From: Cymbomonas tetramitiformis
Taxonomy: Eukaryota; Chlorophyta; Pyramimonadophyceae; Pyramimonadales; Pyramimonadaceae
Reading direction: 5' to 3'
DNA length: 64,000 nt
NCBI GenBank assembly: GCA_001247695.2
Contig: LGRX02025781.1
Coordinates: forward strand, 22,338-86,337
Shown here: positions 1 to 10,865 of the stretch, piece after piece
Position numbering within the stretch: the stretch's first letter is position 1
Layout of the letters: every line of letters starts with the position of its first letter
The notes under the pieces: model-generated
The model's database searches: none
Seen by the model: only the letters and a program-made list of their open reading frames with translations
Told to the model about the DNA's origin: nothing
Translations under genes and position numbers: made by a program

Positions 1-220
1 TTATACTTGTAATTAAACGAATAGACAACGTTCATGCAACAATACCCGTGTGATGATAGTTGTATAGCCGCGTTTTTTTGACGCGGGGCCTGTGTTTATG
101 AACACACCCAATCCAAAAAGATATCTCTCTCCGTCGATTGCTCGATGATCACTCGAACCACAATAGCAAACCACATAATGAAGGCATACCATACCGCATA
201 AACGCATATCGCAACCTACG
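1..220. repeat. Partial copy of the 380-bp terminal repeat
   Basis: Matches 451-665 and 7972-8185 nearly base for base, including the G/C hairpin around the T run (CCGCGTTTTTTTGACGCGG). It breaks off near 220 and continues into a different repeat. It is probably a truncated solo end of the element at 430-8329. Confidence 0.75.
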
Positions 221-413
221 ACGAAGACGGAGTATATTGGGAGCTGATAGATTAGTAGACCATTACCATCCGGCGCCTGAAAGGCGTGGAATGAACTAAT
301 TCGAGATCTCTTGCCTGGTAGTAACTTACGTACTTTGCAATGTAATAGTAACGCTATGATATGTTGTACGACCAAGCATTGGTTGCTGACTTATGGCTTT
401 TGCGACATATATA
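220..413. repeat. ~195-bp repeat shared with 7117-7312
   Basis: Begins with ACGAAGACGGAGTATA and ends with GGCTTTTGCGACATAT. The second copy lies inside the element at 7117-7312. Its position between a truncated terminal repeat and a full one suggests a deletion derivative or a separate short repeat. No coding potential seen. Confidence 0.7.
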
Positions 414-429
414 TATATTGTAACACTAC

Positions 430-809
430 TAACACTAGCAAACATTCTACTTGTAATTAAACGAATAGACACCGTTCATGCAACAATACCCGTGCGATGA
501 TAGTTGTATAGCCGCGTTTTTTTGACGCGGGGCTTGTGTTTATGAACACACCCAATCCGAAAAAAGATATCTCTCTCCGTCGATTGCTCGATGATCACTC
601 GAACCACAATAGCAAACCGCATAATGAAGACATACCGTACCGCATAAACGCATATCGCAACCTACGTGGCTGTCACGTGTCTGCATTACACTGCGCGTTA
701 TGATGACGTGGCAGGTCACCCGTCGTCTATAAACCGAGAATAGTAACAGAAAAACACCGTCTAAAAACATGCATACTGGTTCACGTATCCCCAATAGTCT
801 GTTTAACAC
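430..809. repeat. Left terminal direct repeat
   Basis: Starts TAACACTAGCAAACATTC and ends at the CCAATAGTCTGTTTAAC region. Aligns with 7951-8329 with scattered substitutions. Confidence 0.8.
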
Positions 810-3495
810 AAGACAAAGCACTTCATGCGGTTGGCGTAGTTCCGTGGCGCAACGCCAGATTCCAAGACCATCATGTTCGATCTGCTCAAAGGTTTCACCC
901 AGAACATCTTTTCGGCGTTCCCATGGCAAAACTGCTTGGCGGCTTCGAAGAACTCGTGGTGTTGTTGGAATCCACAGAAACATCCCCCTACCCAATCATC
1001 ACACGTGGTTAAAGTGTTGAAGTTTTGTAGGAATTGCTTGAACTCTCCTGCTAAGAGAGGTTTCGGGATCCATCTCTTGTTCGAGTCCAGAGCATACTCG
1101 CAATCCATAATGAAACCGGTAAATGGAAGCCTGGGAAGAGTCGTGAAGGAATCATGTGATATGGGCTCCAGCAGAAGGTCCTTCTTGTAAACCAGTTGCG
1201 GAATCTTGTGAGTGTAGAAGTAGCCGTCATCATCGTCGACTTGCTGGCCCTCAGGAACGTTTGACAATATTCGATAAGTCGCACCTGTGTGCAATGTAAA
1301 CGATTAGTAATTACATAGCTACGGTGCACAAATGGAATATGAAACCGAGATACGCACCTGGAAGATCCTTTAGGAGGTTTTCCGCAGTCGATGCTGTCGT
1401 CGAACCGAGTTTCAGCAACACAGCGCTCTCGATATTATTCCAGTAGAACTTTATATCCGTCGGAATGTCTTTGATCAGTTTCTCTATCTTCGCCTCGTGC
1501 CGCTTTTTGTCTTTGCTTGTTGTTTGTTCATATTGAAATTTCCGGTCCTCCTGCTCGTTCTTGCAGGAGACCTTCGGGGGCACCACACCCGCCTGGTACA
1601 GTTGTAAACAAACCCCGTTGTTAATTGAACGCGCAAGCCGATATGAGAAAATCAGATATCGTGAAGGACGACCAGAGGGCGCAACTCAGGTAAATCACCT
1701 TCAGTAATGTACGTATTTCTCTCTCATCCCCAGCCCCTGGAAAATAGTTGCAAAACTTCTTCCAGTCGTGTTCTGGGTTGGGAAACGTAAAGCTGTCAAG
1801 CTTCTTTTGCAGCGTATTGATTTCTGCATCCAGCTCACCGTAGGTCATCTTACGATCCCAGAACTTCGACTCGGGAGCATCGGGATCCACGACAGCATCC
1901 ACTGGTTTCCTTTCCTTCGGTATGGGATACCCATCTTCACCCAGGTAAGGAATGAAGCAGGGTGCATCTATTTCGTATCTGTCGTTTACGAACCCGTCCT
2001 CTTGTGTTTTCAGAAAGAGCTGCATAGAATGCCGGTTTTTCTTGAGAAAGTTCAGTTGCCGGTAGGCCGGTGTCGATTCCAAGGAGTTTTGTATGTTGAA
2101 TCGTTTACGAGCGTCTGAGGCAAGCAGCATTAGGTTCTCTCGAACATTATTGAGAGTCTTGATCTCGGCGATACGGTTGATCATATCTTTGACCGTGTAC
2201 TTCTTTTCGATGACGGCTTCGTCGACGAGGTCAGTGATCTCACGTAAGTGTCCTTCGGTCAAGGGGGCCCAGGTATCATAGAACCCCTTCGGCAGATCAT
2301 GGTAGACGATCGGCTTTCCGGATGTGGGGTCCCATTTAGGCTGCTTGGTCGTTGGTGCGTTGAGGTCAGTTGTGCCGGTCGACATACCGCTTGAACGTTT
2401 CCTCGGCCTTTTGCGAGATGCCCCAACCGTGGCGGTGGTCATCTCCGTGTCGTCTTCATCGTCCGGGTCACCGCCCTCTAGCGCCCCTGCACCGTGGGCC
2501 TCCATCACTGAAAGCGAAAACATGAAATACCAAATCGTTAGTTAGCTACTGCAAACACCTAAGAGCAAATGTCAATAATGTCGAGAAGGGATTCACAAAA
2601 ATGGCAGCACCTCTCTGAAGTTGTTCGGACAAAGAGTGCGATTGCAGCGAGATAGACCAAGCAGCCCAATGCGTGTTCTTCTTGTCTTTATTCAGCTTCT
2701 GGTGATTGAACACCTGCGTCTTCAGCGCCATTTCGAAGCTGAAATCCAAGTTCTGCTTCGGCGGCACCTGACGGTATTTCAAGTGCTCAAACCTCTTCAT
2801 TTCAACGTCTCTCTCGTTGGGTTCGGCCATCAGTTTCTCCACGTGCCTTCGCATGCCAAGAATGATCTCCGTGATGTTGCGGTGCTTCATGTAGGCGTCA
2901 ATGTTGTTCTGCTCATTCCCAAGCTGCGTGCGCAAACGAATTGCACGGATCATGACTATAGCTGAGAAGCTGGCCGACCGTAAACCCTCCCTAAACACTT
3001 GAGTATGTAAGCCCTGAGAAGCACCTGAGAAAACTGGCATGAGTGAGACACACCTGATTCATTTCGAGGGCGCTCAAGTTCATGAAGAGACGGCATTCGA
3101 TGAACTGAAACGCTTCCGTTCGATGTTCGATTTTCGATTTTCTGTAGCAAAGAAAGTGTAAGTTGGAACACATCTGCATGCATCCATCAATGCAATGGGT
3201 TTTACTTGTATCTGCCTTTCCCGATGTCCGCCCAAACGAATGTATCTGGGTTGGTGCTTGTTGGATCGTTCTGATTCTCCATGACAGCAATCAGGGCTGG
3301 AGATCCCGAACCGGTGTGTGGGTTCCAGTACATCATTTCGGCAATAGCCGGGGCGTGATGTTCGTCCAGTGGTCGAGGGCGATACGCTCCTTCTGCATCA
3401 AAGATGTGCTGGATGGGGATTCTCCACGATGTCGCACATGGATTATTATTGTCGACCAACTTATGCATGTCATCGATTTCTCTGGTGGCCCACAT
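803..3495 (-). CDS. ParB-like / adenine-methyltransferase-like fusion, six exons
   Basis: Unrecognised as a named gene. A six-exon model on the minus strand (3495-3206, 3141-3054, 3013-2611, 2507-1699, 1592-1358, 1284-803) joins in phase at every GT-AG junction and gives 768 residues. Residues 25-72 resemble a ParB N-terminal fold (RIPIQHIF, YRPRPLDEHH, PALIAVM). Residues 640-745 resemble a motif-IV-first DNA methyltransferase: MDCEYAL (669-674) sits where DPPY-L is usual, followed by the Phe/Gln-rich strand GFQQHHEFFEA and FWVKP (736-740). The middle is charged and helical with no recognised domain. The DPPY motif is altered to DCEY, so catalysis is uncertain. The 40-nt third intron is short, and the 5' end could include another exon. 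Family-level inference: bacterial and phage ParB-MTase fusions modify DNA. Confidence 0.6.
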
Positions 3496-3586
3496 ATACT
3501 ATATTCACGTATACTTGGTTTTAGTAGTGCACATACACCGTCAAAAAAGCAATGGTCGTATAAATAAATCTCAGGAGGGGAGATGC

Positions 3587-5992
3587 CTACTTGCGCCTGG
3601 CAGCCTGTTTTTCATGCTCCTCTGCCTCGTTTTCTTCGGCGGTCTTCGGAGTCTTTGAAGGGGACACAATCTCCTCAACATCCTGCTCCATGACAAATGA
3701 AGTAATTGCACGTTTTGGAGCCTTAACAGGTCGCTGCGGAGTTCCAGCTGCAGGAGATACAGGGCCCGCTGATGGGAGACGGCTTGCCGCTGATGGCCCT
3801 GGAGCAGGGCTTGCCCCTGATGGCCCTGGAGCAGAGCTTGCCCCTGATGGCCCTGCAGCTGCAGGGCTTGCTGTAGAGAGTCTTCGAGATGCACGAGTGA
3901 ATTGAGCAGGTGAAGTTAGAGGTGAAGGAGGTGGAGCCGTTTTTGGAAATGGTAGTCTACGACCCGTATCGTCTCCACCAGCGTCCTCTTCGCCCGCTTC
4001 GTCCTCTTCAGCGGCCTTGTCATGGTTTTCAGCCTCGTCTACTTCTTCATCAGTGCCTGCATCAGCAACTGGCACGTCTGAACATTCATGACCTAAGATG
4101 GAGAGCGAAAGAGGCTGGGCTGTTATAAGCTCACCGGCATCGCCTTCAACAACTGGTTGCGTTGGCACCAGTGCCAAAGATTGAGGAGGGTCCGCACTAC
4201 CGACACCCCCTGCCAACACAAAAGTAAATTGATTCTCAGTATTTGAATATATAACATTTTATCTAAGCTAGAGAAAGGGAGATCACCTATGATCCAAAGG
4301 TACTGTTTCGATCTCACGAGTTCGTCGGGCTTTCCAGCTTCCTTATTTGCAAATTGGATGCGGGTCATCGTCGCGTCGTCAGCACGGATGCAGCCGTCTG
4401 GAGCTTTCCACGTCGGGGCGCTGTCCACAATGTAGGCATATCCTCGTTTGTGGAACATCGGTGAGGTGTCAACGACGACGACACCTTTCTGCATCAAAGC
4501 AATATGTTGTCCTAGAGGTCGAGGGTGGGTAGGCTCCTCTCTCTGTGGGGCCTCCTCCGCCGCTTTCTGCAAGTTTTCGTCGGACTGAGATACTTGCTCT
4601 GGAACCTCCTCCGCCAGGAGATGTTCTTCGGCTATGCGGATACTCTCAAGATTTGGAAGAAACTGTTGCGATCAATTGGATAGGTGGGGAGCAGCGGCAC
4701 GCGATAAATTTGACATAAAATTGACAGAAGGGGTGAATTTTGAAACCATTACCTCGGAGACAAACGCTGCCCATGTCGAGATGTGCAAAGTCGGTTCAAC
4801 GATCTGGAGAGTATTGTTTTTGGTGGTGTATTTCTTTGAGTGGACTCGAGAATAATCCGTGTACTGCTCGGTGTGAATCTCATGTAATGTATCCACAAGT
4901 GCAGTGAAGTACTTGAGAATCTTTGGGAAATATTCATCTTTCAAGAAATCTGCTTCATCAATATGCTCCTGAAGTATGTCGACTCGCTCATTGTCTTGCG
5001 TGAAAAGGCAGTACTTTGAATCGATAGCTTTGAAGATTTCTTGACGGCGGAAATCCCGGTTCATGATGAAAGGCGATTTAGTAAAGCAGTCAGAGGCAGC
5101 AATGTACATGTCGGACACTGTACCCTTGGGTCTCTTTTTTACGGGTTACGCGCCAGGGCAAATGAATTCATCCATTGCCAGCATAATGCCTAAGAAGCGA
5201 GGATGCTCTGCAACACACTAACCAGATTCTGTCATGAAGAGTACATACATTTTTAATACGTACATTGAACAGTTACGAATGGAAAAGGTCGATACCTTTG
5301 GCGTCCTCCGGGGTGATATCCATATACGTCTTTAACACTCGTTCAACATCGGCCATCTCGGTGCCAGCGTCAGGTTCAGGGATTTCAGGGTGACCAAATG
5401 ACAATACTTTGTCGATGACGACTCCCGCTAAGAGGTGATTAGGTACTGAAAAGAACGAATGAATTCGAAAGGCTGAATTAGAAAAGATAAGCAGAAGATA
5501 AATAAGGCCTGAATTAGAAGGAGAAGGAAAACGAAGGGAAGAATGAGAGAAAATAATGACCTTTTTTCCTTTCGGGGGCTTTACGTTACTCTTCGACAGA
5601 GTTTGAGCCAAGTCCACGAACGGACAGCATCCCAGAGCGTTTTGATCAGCGACCACGAGTGCTAAAGGTTCGAAATCCTCGCCCACTGCATTGGACTTTG
5701 GGTCCCCTTTGCGGAACATGTCATGAATCACAAGCATCAACTCGCCGATAAGACTGTCACCAGGCCTTGGAGTCTTGAGGAGTGGGTACTTGTAATTTGT
5801 TGGGATGATACTGATGCTCCACCATCCCAGACAATATGCACCCCATGATGGCGAATGCACATCTGCAAGGACTGGAACCCTGTACGTCTGATTATCACAA
5901 AGCAGCCGGGCAAAGGAAGCCACATCCATCGCGTCATCCAAATTCGAATCCTCTCCGCACGAACTCATAACCCTGTATGTCACCATGCACAA
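3587..5992 (-). CDS. Unrecognised five-exon gene with one in-frame TAA
   Basis: Exons 5992-5590, 5445-5296, 5207-4753, 4662-4287 and 4209-3587 join in phase with good GT-AG sites (669 codons including the final TAG). Codon 205 is TAA (5146-5148), with coding-like sequence continuing in the same frame on both sides, so the copy is broken, recoded or mis-sequenced. The N-terminal 400 residues look globular with no family recognised. The last exon is Pro/Ala/Ser-rich with acidic runs and repeated PGPSGAS units, and ends in a basic tail. It lies 91 bp upstream of the ParB/MTase gene on the same strand, so the two probably work together. The start at 5992 is uncertain because ACATACAG just after it could be a splice acceptor. 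Confidence 0.5.
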
Positions 5993-6081
5993 AACACAAA
6001 TTAAGAAACATAAATCATGAATGATATAAATATAAAACGGCCCTGCTAAAGCCGCCCTGGAGGTTTAGCAGACTAACATGT

Positions 6082-6219
6082 TCAAGGTTTGATATGAAAT
6101 AATATCATATCATATTGAGGAAAGCCGTTGTACCAGGCCCAATGATATTCACGACGCCATCGTTTTTCGAAGTCGTCGAAATCGATGTAGTCTAGCCGGA
6201 ATCTGAAGTTGTTTGACAT
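6082..6219 (-). CDS. Small aromatic-rich ORF, 45 aa
   Basis: ATG at 6219; product begins MSNNFRFRLDYIDFDDFEK and is rich in W, Y, D and R. It lies between two larger minus-strand ORFs, so it may be a free small gene or an exon of the gene starting near 5992. No family recognised. Confidence 0.3.
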   Translation of the reverse strand: MSNNFRFRLDYIDFDDFEKRWRREYHWAWYNGFPQYDMILFHIKP

Positions 6220-6276
6220 GCCAGGTCATTGCCAATGGAACCCTTCATCATCATCGTAATGTGGGGCTTCAAAGTT

Positions 6277-6699
6277 TTAGGTAGGGAATATCTGCAAGAA
6301 ATTTCCCCGATCACGAACATCCCCCCAATCGACTTCGAGCAGATCACGTAATTCATGGAAATAGTGAGCCAAAGTTACAGGCATCCAAACATCACCAAAC
6401 ATGCCCGAAAACGTCAAAACTTTTCCTTCCAACGCCCACAAGAAACGTTCTTCGACCCATGCCTGCACAAAGTATTCCTCACGCAATTGACGCATTTCCC
6501 GAATGTAAGGAAGAACAATCCCAAACATGACGTAATGGGTATCCGCCCTTCTTGATAATGCAAAGATGAAACGGTGTGTCTTCCAGGAAGGAATAGAAAA
6601 TGATCCTCCTAAAGGCCTCAAGCGGTTTAAATATTGCCAAGGAGGGCATCCTGGGCCTCTCAAGGTGAATGCCGCAAACCAATAGGATGAAACCAACAA
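6277..6699 (-). CDS. Hypothetical 140-aa protein with VLPYIR motif
   Basis: Unrecognised. The C-terminal 85 residues look coding (HYVMFGIVLPYIREMRQLR, then acidic and Trp-rich). The stretch F-x-IVLPYIR is matched by QLVLPFIRARYNRR in the plus-strand ORF at 7354-7749, suggesting a shared small domain on both sides of a divergent promoter region. The N-terminal part may be intron or non-coding. Confidence 0.35.
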   Translation of the reverse strand: MLVSSYWFAAFTLRGPGCPPWQYLNRLRPLGGSFSIPSWKTHRFIFALSRRADTHYVMFGIVLPYIREMRQLREEYFVQAWVEERFLWALEGKVLTFSGMFGDVWMPVTLAHYFHELRDLLEVDWGDVRDRGNFLQIFPT

Positions 6700-6853
6700 T
6701 CACAAGATTGGCCAAGATAAGATTGGCGCGGATAAATGTTGGCTAAGATACAATTGGCGTGGAAACATGTTGGCTAGGATAAGGTTGTGGCATGAATAAG
6801 GTTGGCAATATCACACCGTTCACAGAGAGTTGCGATTGCCTTAGTTGAGCAGG

Positions 6854-6861
6854 TATAAAAG
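6854..6861 (+). promoter_or_regulatory. TATA box
   Basis: TATAAAAG lies 95 bp upstream of the ATG at 6949. This is a plausible RNA polymerase II core promoter for the plus-strand ORFs inside the element, which face away from the minus-strand genes. Confidence 0.5.
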
Positions 6862-6948
6862 CACTCACCTTGTCCTCGCAACTCACTTTTCAGCTTGACA
6901 CTACTAACAACTGACCACACTTAGCCCAAACGCTACCTGTATGCCCGA

Positions 6949-7080
6949 ATGCCCCAAGACAAACTCGCCATGAAATGCGATTATTGTGAGCTTCCTGCAA
7001 ACGTTCGCATATGGTTTAATGCTGGTTCGCATCTTGTTGCGATAAATGAGCATACCGAACATTTCGCGTGTATGCGTTGA
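6949..7080 (+). CDS. 43-aa Cys-containing ORF
   Basis: Starts MPQDKLAMKCDYCEL and ends HFACMR. The CDYC knuckle plus downstream His and Cys residues suggests a mini zinc-binding fold. It follows the TATA box at 6854. The ORF at 7354-7749 also carries a CxxC (HCPQC) further downstream. No known family. Confidence 0.35.
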   Translation: MPQDKLAMKCDYCELPANVRIWFNAGSHLVAINEHTEHFACMR

Positions 7081-7116
7081 TCTTACGAAATATTCATGTG
7101 CCAGGAAGCAATGGAT

Positions 7117-7312
7117 GACGAAGACGGAGTATACCGGGAGCTGATAGATTAGTAGACCATTACTTTCCGGCGTCTGAAAGGCGTGGAATGAACTAATTCG
7201 AGATCTCTTGCCTCGCAGTAATACTAAGTACTTTGCAATGTAATAGTAACGCTACGAATATGTTGTACGACCATTAGTTGCTGACTTATGGCTTTTGCGA
7301 CATATCTATATT
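7117..7312. repeat. Internal copy of the 195-bp repeat
   Basis: Aligns with 220-413; differences include an 11-12 bp indel around CGACCA and scattered substitutions. Confidence 0.7.
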
Positions 7313-7353
7313 AGGTCGTGACATGCTACTACCTATGATTGTTTACTTAGTGC

Positions 7354-7749
7354 ATGTCTCACCATATAGATGTTCCCATGCTATTTCATTTTAATTTTTC
7401 AAGTTTGCTCCCAATCGACCCACCTCCTACCCACGCTCAAAGAAGAATGCCTAGTCCACACTCTCACACGGAAGTTGACAAAAAACACATACTATTTCAG
7501 CTTGTTCTCCCGTTCATTCGGGCCAGGTACAATCGGCGACGACAGGCGTTACGCGATTACTGGGCTAAAATAATGAATGGCCATTGCCCACAGTGCGATG
7601 CAGGAGTGTTGGCGGAATCGGAACCTGGAACCTCGATGTGGAAAGCTCTGAAGCCCGCAGGTTTTGGAATCGATGCTTTCCCAAACTTTGTGTTCCAGTA
7701 TCATTATTTCGTTGAGAAGCATGATCCCGAGTTGGTCCGTTTGGAATAA
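7354..7749 (+). CDS. Hypothetical 131-aa protein with CxxC
   Basis: Unrecognised. Residues 45-75 include HILFQLVLPFIRARYNRRR, resembling the motif in the minus-strand ORF at 6277-6699, followed by GHCPQC and an aromatic C-terminus. It may be the downstream exon of a plus-strand gene beginning near 6949. The ATG at 7354 is only the first available start. Confidence 0.35.
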   Translation: MSHHIDVPMLFHFNFSSLLPIDPPPTHAQRRMPSPHSHTEVDKKHILFQLVLPFIRARYNRRRQALRDYWAKIMNGHCPQCDAGVLAESEPGTSMWKALKPAGFGIDAFPNFVFQYHYFVEKHDPELVRLE

Positions 7750-7950
7750 TGGAAGACTGAAGACACCAAATAAATGCCATGATGTGCCAATGAGATGCCG
7801 CCAACTCTCTGTCTTGTCTGGAGCAATAATGATGGCAATTACTTTGAAGTCATGTAGCTAGTCATTTGTATCAAATCGGCAGACAACATGACCATTTGGC
7901 ACGGCACGGAAAATTCACTATCGAACATTTATGGGCAACCATGCATATAG

Positions 7951-8329
7951 TAACACTAGCAAACATTCTACTTGTAATTAAACGAATAGACAACGTCCAT
8001 GCAACAATACCCGTGTGATGATAGTTGTATAGCCGCGTTTTTTTGACGCGGGGCTTGTGTTTATGAACACACCCAATCCAAAAAAAGATCTCTCTCCGTT
8101 GATTGCTCGATGATCACTCGAACCACAATAGCAAACAACATAATGAAGGCATACCGTACCGCATAAACGCATATCGCAGCCTACGTGCCTGCCACATGTC
8201 TGCATTACACTGCGCGTTATGATGACGTGGCATGCCACCCGTCGTCTATAAACCGGGAATAGTAGCAGAAAAGTACCGTCTAAAAACATGCATACTGGTT
8301 CACGTATCCCCAATAGTCTGTTCAACGCA
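7951..8329. repeat. Right terminal direct repeat
   Basis: Starts TAACACTAGCAAACATTC. Direct copy of 430-809, with the same T-run hairpin near 8035. Confidence 0.8.
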
Positions 8330-8938
8330 CCTGGTAACGCCACGCCTGGTAACGCTAAAGACATATACATTTCCATATATAGATATACGCGATCTGCCGA
8401 TTTTCCGGACGTGGCAGTCAAGTGCCACATATGTGCACATTTTTTCTGACGTGGCACACAAACTCAGCTTATTGCCGTTCGATGATACAAGGTTCGGCGG
8501 TGCAGTAATCGATTCTCGAAAAATCCTTTCGGTAGTTCGATTACCTTCGTTCCATGACATGACGCGGCACGAGTCATTGACCGTTGACCGATCATCCCTT
8601 GTGACAGTCGAGTATGTCATATAGGCACTCGTGAACTGTACTGTGGCGTCTACAGTATCGCAAAAACATGTCGTCCTGTGCAGTAACTTGCGTCGCTTTG
8701 TACAGTGCTTAACAGTGGTGGCCGATGTTTTTTTCCAGCTAGGGAGCTACGCACTCGAAAGGTTCTGAATTTCGGACAGAATAAATCGACGTATCAATAA
8801 ATATGCCGAAAAGACAGTGCACCCACGATGAAAGTACATTTGGCCGAGGTTTATGCACCGTGTGTCGCTCTTATGATTCTCGGATGCGAGCGAAACAACG
8901 CGCTCGCATCCCATATCGCGATACGTACATGAGAAGTG
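8330..8938. other. Intergenic, no gene seen
   Basis: Contains several GACGTGGCA-like words and short ORFs on both strands, but nothing protein-like. It forms the left flank of the CACTA insertion. Joined to 14782 onward it gives the pre-insertion locus. Confidence 0.5.
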
Positions 8939-8941
8939 CAA

Positions 8942-8978
8942 CCCTACCATTTTAGAAAACGTTAGTATGTGTACTAAC
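8942..8978. repeat. Left TIR of the CACTA element
   Basis: CCCTACCATTTTAGAAAACG onward to GTACTAAC. Reverse-complement match to 14742-14778 with a few transitions. Confidence 0.8.
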
Positions 8979-9088
8979 GGTGTGTTATCGTACCTTAACG
9001 GCATACTAACGCCGCGTACTTTTAGAAATCGTACTAACAGCATACTAACGCGATGCGTGAGTACACAATGTGAGTTAGTATGATAAAA

Positions 9089-9744
9089 TGTGGGAGTTGG
9101 TGGACTCGTGGTGTGGTGCATAGTGGGTCATGGATGGGGTCCAGATTCACTTCAATGATGTTCTAAGGTGATTGGATGGTGAAATGGGCACTGGTTAAGG
9201 AAGTATGACCCGATTTGAAGAAGCTGATATTGGGGCTAAATTGCTTTGGGAATGTGCTACGTTAGCATGTCGTTAGCACGTTGTTAGTACACTATGACAA
9301 TTACACGTTAGTATGTTAACGGCATACTAACTCCCAGTATCCTTAAGTGTGGGAGTTGGTGGACTCGTGGTGTGGTGCGTAGTGGGTCATCGATGGGGTC
9401 CAAATGCACTTCAATGATGTTCGAAGGTGATTGGATGGCGAACTGGGCACTGGTTAAGGGGGTATGACGCTGTTTGAAGAAGCTGATATTGGGGCTAAAT
9501 TGCTTTGGGAATGTGCTACGTTAGCATGTCGTTAGTATGCTCGTTATTACACTATGACAATTACACGTTAGTATGTTAAAGGCATACTAACTCCCAGTCT
9601 CCTTAAGTGTGGGAGTGGGTGTCAGACTCGTGGCGTGGTGCGCAGTGGATCATGGATGGGGTCCAAATGCACTTCAAGCAATGATGTTCTAAGGTGATTG
9701 GATGGCGAACTGGACATTAGTTAAGGGGGTATGCCGCTGTTTAA
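9089..9744. repeat. ~260-bp tandem repeats, 2.5 copies before the insertion
   Basis: Units start GTGGGAGT at 9089, 9349 and 9609 and include GCTGATATTGGGGCTAAATT. The third unit is split by the MITE at 9745-10587 and resumes at 10592. These are subterminal repeats of the CACTA element. Confidence 0.75.
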
Positions 9745-10587
9745 CCCTTAAGCCGGTGGTTAGAATTCGAGGGTTTTCTATATGTGTCGTGATAATGAAT
9801 TTTTGCGATGTATGCTTAGTCACTAAATGCCCGTTTGCTTTACCAATGATTGCATACCTATATTACCAACTATTTGCGACACTACATGTCGATATATGTC
9901 AAATATATCCACTCTTATATGCGCACATGGTTAGAATGTTTTCGATTTTACAGCCACGATTTAATTTCATCGTCATTGTTGACGACATCTGCTCGACATA
10001 TTTTTGCACAATTTTGGAATTAAATCATCGACCGTGATGATACGTTCCAAGGATGATTCACTTGCACCGATGTGCGTTCATCTGCCTATCGTTTTCTGTG
10101 GATTTATGCCAAAAAAACACTAAAAATACATATATTTCACAATGTTTTCCATACTTAAGGAATGTTTTCCATACTTAAGGGACACGTGTGGTGATTTTTG
10201 CGATACTATGGGTCATATTCCATGATGATAGCCACCAATCACTTACATAGTGATCGGGACATGGCCCATGATGCAACGCGTGCTTGTAGATGAGCCGTAG
10301 GTAAGTATAACGTTGCAGTTTAGGCGCGTTTTGTATGTTTTGCAAGATAAAATTACGCAAAAAACGTACAAATGTGCAACTGATTCGCGACAAATATGCG
10401 GGTACGTGCGATATATATCATGCATACGTGCCCCGCACAAGTACGCTACGCTTACATATGCACACAACGGTGTACGTGCAAATGCTCAGTGCACAAATCA
10501 TGCAAGGTATGCAACCGCAATTGCCCAAGCAGCATATACTTTGCCATCGCTTCTGGGTCAGATCTGACCCAGATACCGGCTTAAGGG
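9745..10587. mobile_element. piggyBac-type MITE (TTAA TSD)
   Basis: Ends are CCCTTAAGCCGGT and its inverse ACCGGCTTAAGGG, flanked by TTAA on both sides (9741-9744 and 10588-10591). CCC...GGG ends with a TTAA target are the piggyBac hallmark. No transposase inside. The sister tandem unit (near 9470) reads CTGTTTGAAGAAGCTG at the empty site. Confidence 0.85.
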
Positions 10588-10865
10588 TTAAAGAAGCTGA
10601 TATTGGGGCTAAATTGCTTTGGGAATGTGCTACGTTAGCATGTCGTTAGTATGCTCGTTAGTACACCATAATAATCACACGTTAATGTGTTAACCATATA
10701 TCAATCAACATGTTAAACGTGTACTACAGCGGTATAATCGCGTAAAGTACGCAACCACTGCACATGCTGTGTGTTCCACGAAATCACACAACGCAATATG
10801 CCGAGGGACCGTCCACGGCCTAGAATCCCGTCGATCGAAACATCCGTTCAGTCCTCGTTGTCATC

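Larger units (their letters stand above)
430..8329 (-). mobile_element. Element with ~380-bp terminal direct repeats carrying ParB/MTase genes
   Basis: Two near-identical direct repeats (430-809 and 7951-8329) enclose 7.1 kb holding two long spliced minus-strand genes and several short ORFs. The stop codon of the 803-3495 gene lies inside the edge of the left repeat, so gene and repeat belong together. No obvious target-site duplication flanks the repeats, and no reverse transcriptase, integrase or tyrosine recombinase was recognised, so the class (LTR-like, DIRS-like or other) is open. Confidence 0.55.

Noticed and set aside
430..8329. Calling the terminal repeats true LTRs
   Set aside because: No TSD, PBS or reverse transcriptase found, so they are kept as terminal direct repeats.
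8747..9121. Minus-strand 124-aa ORF
   Set aside because: Runs across the CACTA element end and its subterminal repeats.
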